The notes below the pieces were generated by a model that saw only the letters and a list, made by a program, of their open reading frames with translations, did not search any database and was not told the DNA's origin. Shown here in pieces: positions 25,079 to 36,052 of a stretch of DNA of 64,000 nucleotides. The position numbers were made by a program, and so were the translations under genes. Source of the stretch: Antilocapra americana (taxonomy: Eukaryota; Chordata; Mammalia; Artiodactyla; Antilocapridae); NCBI GenBank assembly GCA_007570785.1, contig ML660774.1:8633969-8697968 (forward strand), given 5' to 3'. Each line of letters opens with the position of its first letter. The first letter of the stretch is position 1.

Positions 25079-25234
25079 CAGACCATAGGCTTCTTTTTTT
25101 TAATATTTTATTTTTATTTTCTTTACATTATCATGTTGGTTTTGCCACACATTGACATGAATCTGCCATGGGTATACATGTGTTCCTCTTCCAGAACCCC
25201 CCTCCCACCTCCCTCCCAGACCATAGGCTTCTTT
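25079..25234 (-). mobile_element. Severely truncated ruminant L1 3' end with 18-bp target-site duplication
   Basis: On the minus strand this reads as the last 120 bp of a ruminant L1: a G-rich ggagggaggtgggagggggg segment, then ttcatgtcaatgtgtggc, then an A-rich tail. It is flanked by a perfect 18-bp duplication, cagaccataggcttcttt, at 25079-25096 and 25217-25234. The poly(A) complement is directly inside the left copy, as target-primed reverse transcription predicts. Confidence 0.93.
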
Positions 25235-27400
25235 AACTCTGAAGTTTAATGACTTAACTATCCAGGAGCATTTAAGAATTGCATTCTTCCCAGGCTTATG
25301 AAATGCAAAAGGGCAAACCTCCCACTTTGCTAATGAGAGAATCCAATTACTGTCTAACCAAAGTGATTTAATGGCTAAGTAAGATAATTTAAAGAATCTG
25401 GGAGAATCATACATGCAAATAAGTAATTTTCTAGAATGTTTATCTACTCCTCCCAGCTGAAGTCACTGCAGATCTAGCTCTAGTCAGTCCTGATGGGCCC
25501 ATGCCCTGATGACCTGCTAAGTGGGGTTTGCAGCCCTGGATCTGGGGTGCAGTATGGCTGTGGGGTGAGTCTTGGCCTCTCTGAATCTCAGCCTCCTGCA
25601 GGTGCACCCCAGCTTCGCCTGACTCATATCGCTTAGAATCTAAATTCTCAGTGGATTTTCATATCTTCCCTTCTAGACTTGAAGATCATTTGCCACCTGT
25701 ACTCCTTCTGCCTTCCTATGTCACCTGATAAAAACTTACTGGACCCTGACATTGACCTGAACCAGGCCTGAATTCAGCCTGAGTTTCCCCATCACTCTGG
25801 GTCCCCAGCACAGAACCAGCTGCCTCTGCCATTCCCAAGGGCTCAGCCTGCTGATCCCCACTCATTAAAGTGCAGGATTTTTAAATCACAGATAAATAGG
25901 TACTGTAACAGGAAAGTATTCAGTCTGCTTCTGTATTTTTCCAGAGGCAAAACTGAAGTTAAATTAAGGGAAAGGAGAATTATATTCAAGTCAGATCAGT
26001 GGGTGCTTCTCTTGAAAACATGACCCAAGTGTCCGTATTTTGTCAGCGATGAGAGAGCAAAGGAGAGGAGATTTTTTTTTTGTTGGAACTTTGCTGCTTT
26101 TTAGTGAAGACAGTCCTGTGAGGATGTCTGTGAATATCTTGCTTCAGCATTAAGAGTCCAAATGAATGTTTTAGGAAGTGGCTAAGAAAAACCTCAGATG
26201 TGACTGATATCCTGTTGTAATTTGGTTGACAGATAATCTTGTCTATATGGCATTTTCTTTTTCTAAAACAGAATTTGGCATTTTTCCTCTTGTAAAAAAA
26301 CAGATATGTCAAATTAAAGAAAGACAAATTGTATTGTCTTGTAAAGTTTTTACATTTGAGATGAGAGAATCAGATGGAAGTATATCATGGTGAAAAAAAA
26401 AAGCTATCCAAGTTTAAAATATATGGTTCTGCTGATATGTGTCATTGTGGTTCAGCTCCAGAACTGATTCCATCCTGGGTATAATTTTATCCTTCTCTAC
26501 TTCCTCCTTCCTTATAAAAAACCCCCAAAACTAAATAAAAAATTGGTCCATAAATTTAATTGGCCTTGGGAACATGTTTGGCTTTAATACTTACATTTTA
26601 GAGTTTTGATTATTTTAAAAATAATAATCATTGATCATTTTATTGTAAGATTTTTTTGAACATTAACTGATTCTAATATGCCTTGAAAAAACCTGTTGCA
26701 CCAATATTTTAGGGTGCCAGAAGTATTTTCTACTCTAAATATAAAATATTTAGGTGGTTTCTGGCCAGAGAAGGTAAATAAAATAGGGCCGAACCCTTTG
26801 TCAATATGTTGAGATTCTTTTTAGTCCCAGATCACAAATGGACAGGAGAAGCTATGTTCTTCAGAAGCAAGTATTTAACCATCAAAAATAGCTCATAGAA
26901 TGTGAAGTCACTCAGAGGACCTTGTGAGCATGGGAAAATGAGAGCCCTTGGTTCACTTTCTGTGATAAGAAAATTTCAAAGTACATGAGGGACTGGGATG
27001 GGACATCAGACTGGACTTTCATTCTTCCCCCGAGGCACTTATTTTGGGAATGCTTACAGATGATGAAAGCATGTTTGTACTGCAAACACCCAGAAAGAAA
27101 ATACATTTTGTCTGTCAGTGGCAGTAGAGACAAAGTCAGGGCCGCGTTAGTGGAGAAATCAGATTAGAAACTTCATTAGACTTTCAGATGCCTGGTGGTG
27201 GGGCTTGACTGCGTGAGGTTTGGGGAGGCGGGGACAAGTGACAGAACCAACAGCTGCAGAAATCAGTGTTAATCAAGTGGCTGTGTCTGGTGAGGGATTT
27301 GAGCAGTTGGAAAGACTTCAGAATGTACTTTCTCCTTTTCCAATATCCCATTAAGCCCTTGCCTATCCCAGAATGGGAAGTGCCCACTTGGAAATTATTT
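25235..27400. other. Mostly single-copy AT-rich stretch
   Basis: No repeat family recognised over about 2.2 kb. Open frames are under about 95 codons without domains. The part at 25450-25870 is less AT-rich than the rest and has no further features. Confidence 0.4.
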
Positions 27401-27409
27401 TAAGGCTAA

Positions 27410-27665
27410 TTGCTCTTAGGGGACGTGCGGCTGCGGCCGTGTTTCTGTAGCCCTCCCCCTTCAAAGTGACATCACCCTTTCCTCTGCTGTCCATAAAGCA
27501 CCCGCCCCCACCTCCACCCCAGCCCCAGAGATAGAGGTCAGGCCTGGAGCGGTGTGTGTGAGCAGCAGGGAGGGGCGGGCGTTCAGCCCCCTGTCCTCCC
27601 GTCTCAGACCACAGGTGGGCAGCGGAGCTCAGCACTGAGTGAGACAGGATGGGGTGGGTGAGGAT
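27410..27665. promoter_or_regulatory. GC-rich block, candidate regulatory element
   Basis: A local GC-rich island in AT-rich surroundings, with CpGs at the start (ggacgtgcggctgcggccgt), GC-box-like gaggggcgggcg and C-rich cacccgcccccacctcc. It also has a CRE/AP-1-like tgacatca and a TATA-like ccataaag. I see no first exon or start codon context. The role is inferred from composition only. Confidence 0.3.
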
Positions 27666-27941
27666 CACTTGGGTTTCTCCCGTCTCAGTGTCTCCATCTG
27701 GATGTGCACAATGACATTCACTTCCTGCCTCACACCCTTAACCTCAGCAGAAGGGACCCGCGGTAGGCATTGAGACTGCCTCTGGCTCTTAGCCCAGGGC
27801 CCTGAACTGGTCTACAAATGTTACTGCTGCTGGTGTGGGGACAACAGAATCAGACAGCCCTGGAAGAAGACCTCTGCTCTGCTGACCAGACAACCAAAAG
27901 CTCCATTTAACATAATTCTGGGGAGAGATAGGGAGTGTACT

Positions 27942-28150
27942 GGGACTTTCTAGGTGACTCGGTGATAAAGAATCTGCCGGCAATGCAGGAGACATAAGAG
28001 ATGCAGGTTTGATCCCTGGATTGGGAAGATACCCTGGGGGAGGAAATGGTAACCCATGCCAGTACTCTTGCTTGGAAAATGACATGGACAGAGGAGCCAG
28101 GCAGACTACAGTCCATGGGGTCTCAAAGAGTCAGACATGATTCAACAACA
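27942..28150 (+). mobile_element. Bov-tA SINE, full length
   Basis: A plus-strand Bov-tA from the diverged head gggactttctaggtgactcg, through ggagacataagagatgcagg, to the tail gagtcagacatgattcaac. Its 3' end touches the 3' end of the BovB that runs the other way, so the two BovB-type tails face each other. Confidence 0.95.
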
Positions 28151-30082
28151 CAGTTCAGTTCAGTCGCCCAGTTGTGTCCAACCCTTTGCGACCCCATGGA
28201 CTGCAGCACGCCAGGCTTCCCTGTCCATCACCAACTCCCAGAGCTTGCTCAAACTCGTGTCCAGTGAGTCGGTGATGCCATCCAACTATCTTATCCTCTG
28301 TTGTCCCCTTCTCCTCCCTTCAGTCTTTCCCAGCATCAGGGTCTTTTCCAGTGAGTCAGTTCTTCACATCAGGTGGCCAAAGTATTGGAGTTTCAGCTTC
28401 AACATCAGTCCTTCCAATGAATATTCAGGACTGATTTCATTTAGGAAGGACTGGCTGGATCTTCTTGTAGTCCAAGGGACTCTCAAGAGTCTTTTCCAGC
28501 ATCACAGTTCAAAAGCATCAATTCTTCGGCGCTCAGCTTTCCTTATGGCCCAACTCTCACATCCATACATGGCTACCAGAAAAACCATAGCTTTGACTAG
28601 ACGGACCTTTGTTGGCAAAGTAATGTCTCTCCTTTTTAATATGCTGTCTAGGTTGGTCATAGCTTTTCTCCCAAGGAGCACGCATCTTAATTTCATGTCT
28701 GCCATCACTATCTGCAGTGATTTTGGAACCCAAGAAAATAAACTCTGTCCCTGTTTCCACTGGTTCCCCATCTATTTGCCATGAAGTAATGGGACAAGAT
28801 GCCATGATCTTCATTTTCTGAATGTTGAGCTTTAAGCCAACTTTTTCACTCTCTTCTTTCACTTTCATCAAGAGGCTCTTCAGTTCCTCTTCACTTTCTG
28901 CCATAAGGGTGATGTTATATGCATATCTGAGATTATTGATATTTCTCTCAGCAATCTTGATTCCAACTTTGCTTCATCCAGCCTGGCATTGTGTATGATG
29001 TACTCTGCATATAAGTTAAATAAGCAGGGTGATAATATACAGCCTTGACATACTCCTTTCCCAATTTGGAACGAGTCCATTGTTCTATGTCCAGTTCTAA
29101 TTATTGCCTCTTGACTTTCATACAAATTTCTCACGAGGCAGGCAACATAGTCTGGTATTCCCATCTCTTGAAGAATTTTCCACAGTTTATTGTGATCCAC
29201 ACAGTCAAAGGCGTTAGCATAGTCAATAAAGTAGAAGTAGGTGTTTTTCTGGAACTCTCTTGCTTTTTCTATGATCTAGTGGATGTTGGCAATTTGATTT
29301 CTGATTCCTCTACCTTTTCTAAATATAGCTTGAACATCTGGAAGTTCTTGGTTCATGTACTGTTGAAATCTCACTTGGAGAATTTTGTGCATTACTTTGC
29401 TAGTGTGTGAGATGAGTGCAATTGTGCAGTAGTTTGAACATTTTTGCCATTGCCTTTCTTAGGGATTGTAATGAAAACTGACTTTTTCCAGTCCTTTGGC
29501 CACTGCTGAGTTTTCCAAATTTGCTGGCATATTGAGTGCAGCATCTTCACAGCATCATCTTTTAGGACTTGAAATATCTCAGCTGGAATTCCATCACCTC
29601 CACTAGCTTTGTTCTTGTGATGCTTCCTAAAGCCCACTTGACTTCACATTCCAGGTTGTCTGGCTCTAGATGAGTGTTCTCATCATCGTGGTTATCTGGG
29701 TCATGCAGATCTTTTTTGTATAGTTCTTCTGAGTATTCTTGCCACCTCTTTTTAATATCTTCTGCTTCTGTCAGGTAAAAACCATTTTTGTCCTTTATTG
29801 AGCCCATCTTTACAAGAAATGTTCTCTTGATATCTCTAATTTTCTTGAAGAGAGGTCTAGTCTTTCCCATTCTATTGTTTTTCTCTATTTCTTTCCATTG
29901 ATCACTGAGGAAGGCTTTGTTCTCTCTCCTTGCTATTCTTTGGAAGTCTACATTCAGTTGCTATATCTTTCCTTTTCTCCTTTGCTTTTCACTTCTCTTC
30001 TTTTCATAGCTGTTTGTAAGGCCTCCTCAGACAACCATTTTACCTTTTTGCATTTCTTTTTCTTGGGGATGGTCTTGATCTG
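28151..30082 (-). mobile_element. BovB LINE, longest copy in the window, reverse-transcriptase pseudogene
   Basis: About 1.9 kb of reverse BovB, from the repeated CAGTTCAGTTCAG tail at 28151 to about 30082. The minus strand encodes in order: KIRDIKRTFLVKMGSIKDKN (near 29850), ASGGDGIPAEIF, IWKTQQWPKDWKK, MDHNKLWKILQEMGIPDY (near 29200), GVCQGCILSPCLFNLYAEY, then KVEESEKVGLKLNIQ-type and RIDAFEL blocks. The frame is broken several times. The catalytic YADD motif reads YAYN (codons at 28914-28925), so both aspartates are lost. The endonuclease domain is absent because the copy is 5'-truncated. It is a dead LINE in which only the reverse transcriptase and C-terminal region remain. Confidence 0.96.
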
Positions 30083-30384
30083 TGGGGAGCACACACAGGG
30101 AGTTATTAAATATGAATGTCAATTTTCATGTAAACATCCTATTAGTTTTAGTCCCCTGTGGTTGTAGCCTACAGAAAATCAAGTGTGACTTTATTCAATA
30201 TTATAGTTCTAAAGAAGGACAGTTCTAGCAAAGAAAAATTCCCTGCTGACACCTCTTGTCTAGCATATATTAATAGTGCTTTTGGGCCCTTAGGACATAC
30301 ATAACTGTAGATATCACCTATTTCATTCTTAACAGCAACAATATGATCTGATGGCTTATACCTTTATAGAAAGAATAGGTCAGC
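30083..30384. other. Unassigned sequence
   Basis: About 300 bp left of a MIR. Nothing recognised. Confidence 0.35.
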
Positions 30385-30560
30385 CCTGGTTTGAGATCCT
30401 GCCCCTTCTACTTATAAGATATCCGTCCTTGGACAGTCAACAGCTATGAACCTCATTGCCCTTCTCTGTAAGAACAGGAATATTAACACCTCTCAGAAAT
30501 TTTATTGGAAATAATATAGTGTGCATATTATATCTACCACCTTGATAAGTAAGTGGTATG
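30385..30560 (+). mobile_element. MIR SINE, degenerate
   Basis: MIR blocks in order: gtttgagatcctgcccctt, then acttataagatatccgtcct, then tgaacctcattgcccttctc, then ctgtaagaacaggaatatta and acacctctcagaaattttattgg-like sequence. Ends approximate. Confidence 0.75.
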
Positions 30561-30691
30561 TATAATTAATTATTATTAATTAAAATCTCAGATACTCTTG
30601 TACTTTAGGTACTCCTGGTCATCATTAAAGAGGCAGCATGCATTGCCCTAGTTCCTGATCTTTTTATATCCTCCCTCAGGATACCTCACTA

Positions 30692-30847
30692 ACCACTGAA
30701 TTTATTTTTTTGTTTAAAAATTTTGGCTGCACTGCGGGGCATGGGGGATCTTAGTTCCCCAAATGGTGATTGAACCCATGCCCTCTGCATTGGAAATGTG
30801 GACTCTTAACCACTGGATCACCAGGGAAATCCCCCACCACTGAATTT
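30692..30847 (-). mobile_element. CHR-type tRNA SINE, short form, with target-site duplication
   Basis: A reverse cetartiodactyl SINE. The head is on the right (ccactggatcaccaggg), with tgattgaacccatgccct inside, and a T-rich complement of its A tail is on the left. A perfect 12-bp direct repeat, accactgaattt, lies at 30692-30703 and 30836-30847. Confidence 0.9.
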
Positions 30848-30884
30848 GAATCTTTAAACTTGCTGTTCTTAATTGTTTACTACT

Positions 30885-31048
30885 GAGGAATCACTTGGAA
30901 AATTTGTTAAACTGCAGGGTGCCTGGCCCCAACTTTAGAGGTGATAATTCTGTAGGTTTCCAATGAGGTCCACACATGCACTGTTAAAAGCATCCCAGGT
31001 GTTTTTGATCCAGGTAATCAGACTGACCACAGTTTGAAAACCAAGTCC
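30885..31048 (+). mobile_element. MER5A-like hAT relic
   Basis: Blocks aatcacttggaaaatttgtt, gtgcctggccccaacttt, cccaggtgtttttgatcc and cacagtttgaaaaccaag match the MER5A inverted-repeat element, a non-autonomous hAT-Charlie transposon. Confidence 0.7.
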
Positions 31049-31099
31049 TTGTGTATGAAATGCCCTGTAGCCATCTCAGCCTCTCATGCTGCTGCTATT

Positions 31100-31290
31100 T
31101 GCTGATAGCTTATCAAGTAGCCAACTGTGTTCAAAGCATTATGCTAGGAACTGTACACATATTATGTTATTTTATCTTAATAGTAATTCTATAATAATTA
31201 TCATCCTGGTTTTATATGGAGAAATCTGAAACTGGAATATTCTAGAGAGCCCCTTCACTCACATGGCTGGTCACTGGGCTGAGATGACTG
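31100..31290 (-). mobile_element. MIR SINE, degenerate
   Basis: In antisense order: aagcattatgctaggaact, then catattatgttattttatc, then ggttttatatggagaaatct. This is the MIR 3' half reversed. Ends approximate. Confidence 0.7.
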
Positions 31291-31407
31291 GAAAAGCTGA
31301 GGGCTAACTATTACTCACTCTTTATTTTGTGTCAGTCATTCTTTTGTATATATACACACACACAAAAATGCTCATACAAATATATCTTTTGTGTACACAT
31401 ATACAGA

Positions 31408-31994
31408 TGTTGTTGCTAGGTTGTGTCCGACGCTGTGACTCCATGGACTGCAACATGCCAGGCTTCCCTGTCCTTTACTATCCCCTGGAATTTGCTCAAA
31501 ATCATGTCCATCGAGTCAGTGATACCATCCAACCATCTCATCCTCTGTCATCCCCTTCTTCTCCTGCCTTCAATCTTTCCCAGCATCAGGGTCTTTTCCA
31601 ATGAGTCAGTTCTTTGCATCAGGTGGCCAAAGTATTGAAGCTTAAGCATCAGTCCTTCCAATGAATATTCAGGGTTGATTTCCTTTAGGATTGACTAGTT
31701 TGCTGTCCTTACTGTCCAAGGGACTCTCAAGAGTCTTCTCCAGCACCACAGTTTGAAAGGATCAAATCTTTCGTGCTCAGCCTTCTTTATGGTCCAACTC
31801 TCACATCCATACGTGACTACTGGAAAAACCATAGCTTTGACTATATGGACCTTTGTTGGCAAAGTGATGTCTCTGCTTTTTAATACACAGTCTAAGTTTG
31901 TCGTAACTTTTCTTCCAAGGAACAGGCATCTTTTCATTTCATGGCTGAAGTCACCATCTGCAGTGATTTTGAAGCCCAAGAAAATGAAATCTTT
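31408..31994 (-). mobile_element. BovB LINE 3' fragment
   Basis: About 590 bp of reverse BovB: tail ttgctaggttgtgtccgacg on the left, then ccatccaaccatctcatcct. The minus-strand coding block includes GFKITADGDFSHEMKR and VVTYGCESWTIKKAEHER. The left terminus lacks the repeated AACTG tail. It is 5'-truncated near 31994. Confidence 0.94.
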
Positions 31995-32558
31995 AGCCCC
32001 ACATCAGATTTCCAACCTGAGGGATCCAGAAAAGGGACTGGGAATACTCAGGGACTTCAAAAATATATGTATATTCATATCTGTATATATGTGTTTGTCC
32101 TTAAGTATTATATTTGTAAGATAAATTCTATCAGTATAGGTTCTATAGTACACTTATTTATGCTACTATGTAATACTCAATTAAAGAAATATAACAGATG
32201 TTGAAGAACAATCCAGGATGAAGAATAGTGTATTTTGAGTCTGAATTTAATTTTTAAAGCAGCATTATTCTGGCATCAATTTAGTTAGTCTTTCTGAGAG
32301 CTCATTCCAAACAAGGTAGGATTCTGAAAGGCAATTTTTGATTGAATACAGCAGGGAATGCAGCAGCATCTCTTGGTATGGAGCAATATCGTGGCCTGAT
32401 GGCTTTTGAGTGGGTGTTAAACCTGGTCCAGTTCTCTGCAAGATCTAGGATGAGTCATAGGAGGCTCAAGCAGGCCTTTGGGTCAGGCAGCGGTCAAATC
32501 CATTGGCACATGTACAGGACTGGGCAGAGATTTCTTTGGAAACACGATTATCTTTTCC
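31995..32558. other. Unassigned sequence
   Basis: AT-rich left part and a GC-richer right part, with no recognised element. Open frames of 74-87 codons across 32342-32690 lack domains. Confidence 0.35.
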
Positions 32559-32785
32559 CTTGTCAATGGCTGTTTGTGTTGTCTTCTGGTTTTTGCTGTT
32601 AAAAATAAAACTGCTGTGAACATTTTGGATATGTGTCCTGGTACACACGGGGAACTTTCTCAAAGAAATATACCAGAAGGTTGGAGTCACCGTGTGTGTG
32701 CATCATCAGTTTATTAGGTAATGGTAATTTTTTTCCCCCAAGGGCTTTGTATAGTTTAAGCTCCCACAGGAGTGTGTAAGATCTG
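32559..32785 (-). mobile_element. Old L1 3'-region fragment
   Basis: The plus strand reads ttgtcaatggctgtttgtgt, then tgttaaaaataaaactgctg with tgaacat, and ends at aagctcccacaggagtgtg. This is the reverse of the end of L1 ORF2 in L1M/L1MB-type elements. Confidence 0.65.
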
Positions 32786-34383
32786 TGGCTGTAATTCCCA
32801 CAGCACTTGCTTCTTTTGGCATCTGATGAATGGACATATCCCTTGCTGGTCAATTTGGGAAATGATAGGAGAGTTGAATAAAAGCAGCATTATGGGGGCT
32901 GTACAGAATCAGGATTAAAGATCTTCAGGCAAAGAGTTTGGTTTATCTATTTTTTAAAAAGTATGGAAGTGTCTTGCAGAGTGTTGGCACTTGGAGGTTT
33001 AGCATATTCATATTCACTTGATTGTAAAATTCTAGCCCCTGAATTGCTTTTCTATCTGGCTTTCATATTTTAAAAATCATTTGAAAGCCTGTATGTATTG
33101 TATCTGCTCGAAATAGGTATAATTCCTATCATTTAGGATTTTTGTGTGGGTTTGTAATAATGGGTTTAATGACTGAAAGCATGCGTAATGTTCATACAAG
33201 CGATGAGGATGATACATCAAAACAGAAGTGGAGGGATGGTCAGAGGCCAAGTTAACAAGAGAAGACATAAACACAAGAAATCTTTAAATGCTTTTAAGTA
33301 CAGCAGAATTTCAGAGATGTAATTATTTACGGTGAGACTGGATGCAGAGCAGCTGTGTCTGCCTCGTGTAGCAGGTGCTGGATCTTCAGCCAATCTCTGC
33401 AGTCGTTGCAGATTAAGTTCACTGGGAAAGGCAGCTCTTGCTGTTCCTGTCACTTTCTAACCATCTGAAAAATGATGCAACATTTTTCAGCAGGAAGCCT
33501 AATAAACCTTCAAGGAATCACAGAACCCTGGAAGACCAAGGGGCGTTGGAACACTAGGAAGAAAAACCTGGAACCCTCTTCGCTACTACATTTCCAGGAA
33601 GAATCCTGCTCAGGTTGGTCGTGGCTCTGAGTGGATATCTCAGGGCCCTGCTCAGTCTATGAAATTATATGGTGACTCAGCCCTGCCTTTGAGAGACAGG
33701 TGTCCCCACTCCAGAAAGCTACCAAGCTACTCAGCAGCCTCAGAACAATGGTAATCAGTGACTGAGTAGTCAGCATCTGAGTCAATTGCAGGAAGACATC
33801 TCTGGGACACAGCCAACTTCCCTTTAGAAACAAAATTCAGCTCAACCCAAGAAATTCATACTGCATTCCTATTGCGTTCATGGCAGTGAACTGGACTTGC
33901 AGAGAGAAAGAGACAAGGCGCTTGCTTCAAGGAACTTGCAATCAGACATGTTCTCTGCTTAAAAAGGGAAGAGAGGCAAGAAGAAAAGAAGGCACACCTG
34001 TTGTGACAGCTAAAATAAGCCTTCACCCTAGCTGGCTTGCAAGTCTGTAATTTGCAAACTTAGCATCAGTGATTTTCAGGAAAAGTTAGGGAGCATATAT
34101 AAAGGACCTGGTACTTTCTTAGGTATGTTTTTACTAGTGAAAGAGAGAAAAGGTGTAGAACAGAAACCCTCTGAAAATGGAGCTCTGGGGAGAGGTCAGG
34201 CCTCTCCCAGCAAAGAGATAACCATCTTTGGAAATGCGTCTGCTCCTGTGTGTTTAATACCGCGGCAGGGTGAAACAGACCAATGTCAGCCCAGAAAAAT
34301 TGGAACGGTCTGAGCATATCTGGAAACAGATACTCCACAGATGGAGAGAGAAGTGGGAGGTTAACTCAGAACATTTGATTTTA
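32786..34383. other. Mostly single-copy stretch
   Basis: About 1.6 kb with no assigned repeat. Open frames up to 90 codons have no domains. Confidence 0.4.
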
Positions 34384-34997
34384 ATTAAACAGCCTTCTAG
34401 CAGGAGGAAACAAGATGGCGGAGGAGTAGGTGGCCGTGGAGTATGTCCCTCTCTGCGGACACACCAGGAGTACATCTTCAGAGGTGGAGGGTCTTGCAGA
34501 GCTCCAGCTGAGAGCTGGCAGGAGTGTCTGACCACCTGAAAGGAAATACCTGGATCCACACAAAACTCAAGGCCTGGCCTGAGTCTCTGGGGTGGGAGTG
34601 CTGAGTCCAGGACAGTAGACCGCCAGAGAGCTCCAGACGTCAGGGGATATTATTCAGCAAGAACTCCCACCAAGGCCTCCAGCTATATCTGAGCCCTGGC
34701 GCCACCCAGCTGCCTGCAGCACCCAGCACAGCATGCCTCACCCGAACAACAAGCAAGACAAGAACACAAACCCAGTCATCCGCAGACGGGCTTCTCGTGG
34801 ACACCCCAAAACAAACCACTTCACATGGCCCTACCCCTCAGAGGGGAGAAACTCCTCTCCCCTCACCAGAACGCAGGCACAGGTCCTTCCCATCATGAAG
34901 CCTGCACAAGCCACTGGATCAACCTCAAGAGACCAAAGCAAGAGGAGCTACGCCATAGGGAAAGGAGACCTCAAACACAGTAAGTCGATTAAACAGC
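34384..34997 (+). mobile_element. Isolated ruminant L1 5' UTR with flanking direct repeat
   Basis: The sequence starts with the L1 5' end (caagatggcggaggagtagg) and follows a ruminant L1 5' UTR through ctcccaccaaggcctccagc, cagcatgcctcacccgaaca and gggaaaggagacctcaaaca. It then stops. No ORF1, ORF2, 3' UTR or poly(A) follows. The last L1 bases contain GTAAGT at 34980-34985, a consensus splice-donor word. A 10-bp direct repeat, attaaacagc, lies at 34384-34393 and 34988-34997. Similarity may extend on to cttct in both flanks with a small indel. L1 5' UTRs carry an internal promoter, so this piece could retain promoter activity. Confidence 0.85.
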
Positions 34998-35720
34998 TTT
35001 CCCTTCTGTGAACCTGGAAAAGAAAAGGCAAGCAGAGCTGGTAAAGTTCATATGACGCTGACTATCTTTATAATGCCCAGAGAGGAAGTGTCTGAGCCCT
35101 AACCCCAGGACCTGTTCTCAGTTCCCCTTCCTAAGGGGGATAGTGTTCACACGACTGGGGCTAAGTATGAAGTGTTTGAGAAGCACAAAGTCATAGAAGG
35201 CAGCTTTAATCACCTTGGCGTGTATCCGAAGAGAGGGTGGAGGTAGCTGTGATATTTGCTATTTAGGGATGTTTGACAGAACGCCTTTGAGGGAGGGAAC
35301 ACGAGTTCATGGTTAGTAGAACAGATGGATGGAAGGGCAGCCCAACCCTGCTCCCACAGTGGGCTCCGGCACTTTTGGGTCACATTTAGGATGCAGCCAT
35401 CCAGAAACATCAAGAGGCCAGATGCAGGAAACTTGCCAGGGTTCAGATGTACACAAAGTTGGGGGTGAACTAGTTTGCTACTTAGAACTAAAGCTGACTG
35501 CAGTTCTCTTTCTGCTACAGGATTTATAAGACTGTAGTGGAGAAAGGACAAGTGAAAGGAATCTATAGTTGCCTCTCTCACCTTCATTTTGCCCCTAACA
35601 TTATTAATGCCAAGCTTTTTCCTCCCTCATCTCCTACATACTTTTGTTATTTAGAATTATCCAGAAAACATAGTAGGAGCCATTACTGATATTCTGATGC
35701 TGAGCATACAATGCCTAGGT
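34998..35720. other. Unassigned sequence
   Basis: No repeat recognised. A 125-codon minus-strand open frame (35210-35587) has no recognisable domain. I do not call it a gene. Confidence 0.35.
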
Positions 35721-35922
35721 CAGTTGTGCTCAGCTGGGGGGAGATGTCTTTGCAGGGGAATGTCTGGCAGTATCCGGAGCTATTCTGGGTTGTTACAACT
35801 AGGGAGGAGATGCTAGTGGTATGGAGCAAGGAGGGGCAAGTGATACAGCTAAAATATCCTACAGTGCATGGGGTAGGGCGCTGAGTCCCAAATGTCAATA
35901 GTGCTAAGGTTAAGAATCCCTG
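35721..35922 (+). mobile_element. MER20-like hAT relic
   Basis: Begins cagttgtgctcagctggggg, then ggggaatgtctggcagtatc, gggttgttacaactaggg, atcctacagtgcatgggg, and ends with aatgtcaatagtgctaagg and aagaatccctg. These follow the MER20 consensus from terminus to terminus. MER20 is a non-autonomous hAT-Charlie element. Confidence 0.82.
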
Positions 35923-36052
35923 ATCTGTTAAGATCAGCGTTTTTGCAGAGAAAATTTTGGAAAGGTTGAGTGGAGTTGGATGAAGTTGTGTTGGCAGACC
36001 TAATTTCATAAGGCTGACTCTTGGTTTTCCTTCATTGACCATGATGTATTAT

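Noticed and set aside
28137..28784. 215-codon plus-strand open frame
   Set aside because: It is the antisense of the BovB 3' region and the Bov-tA tail, an artefact common to this repeat family.
34733..35011. 92-codon open frame
   Set aside because: Falls inside the L1 5' UTR, which is non-coding in the LINE.
35210..35587. 125-codon minus-strand open frame
   Set aside because: No domain, no exon signals, ordinary composition. Length is compatible with chance.
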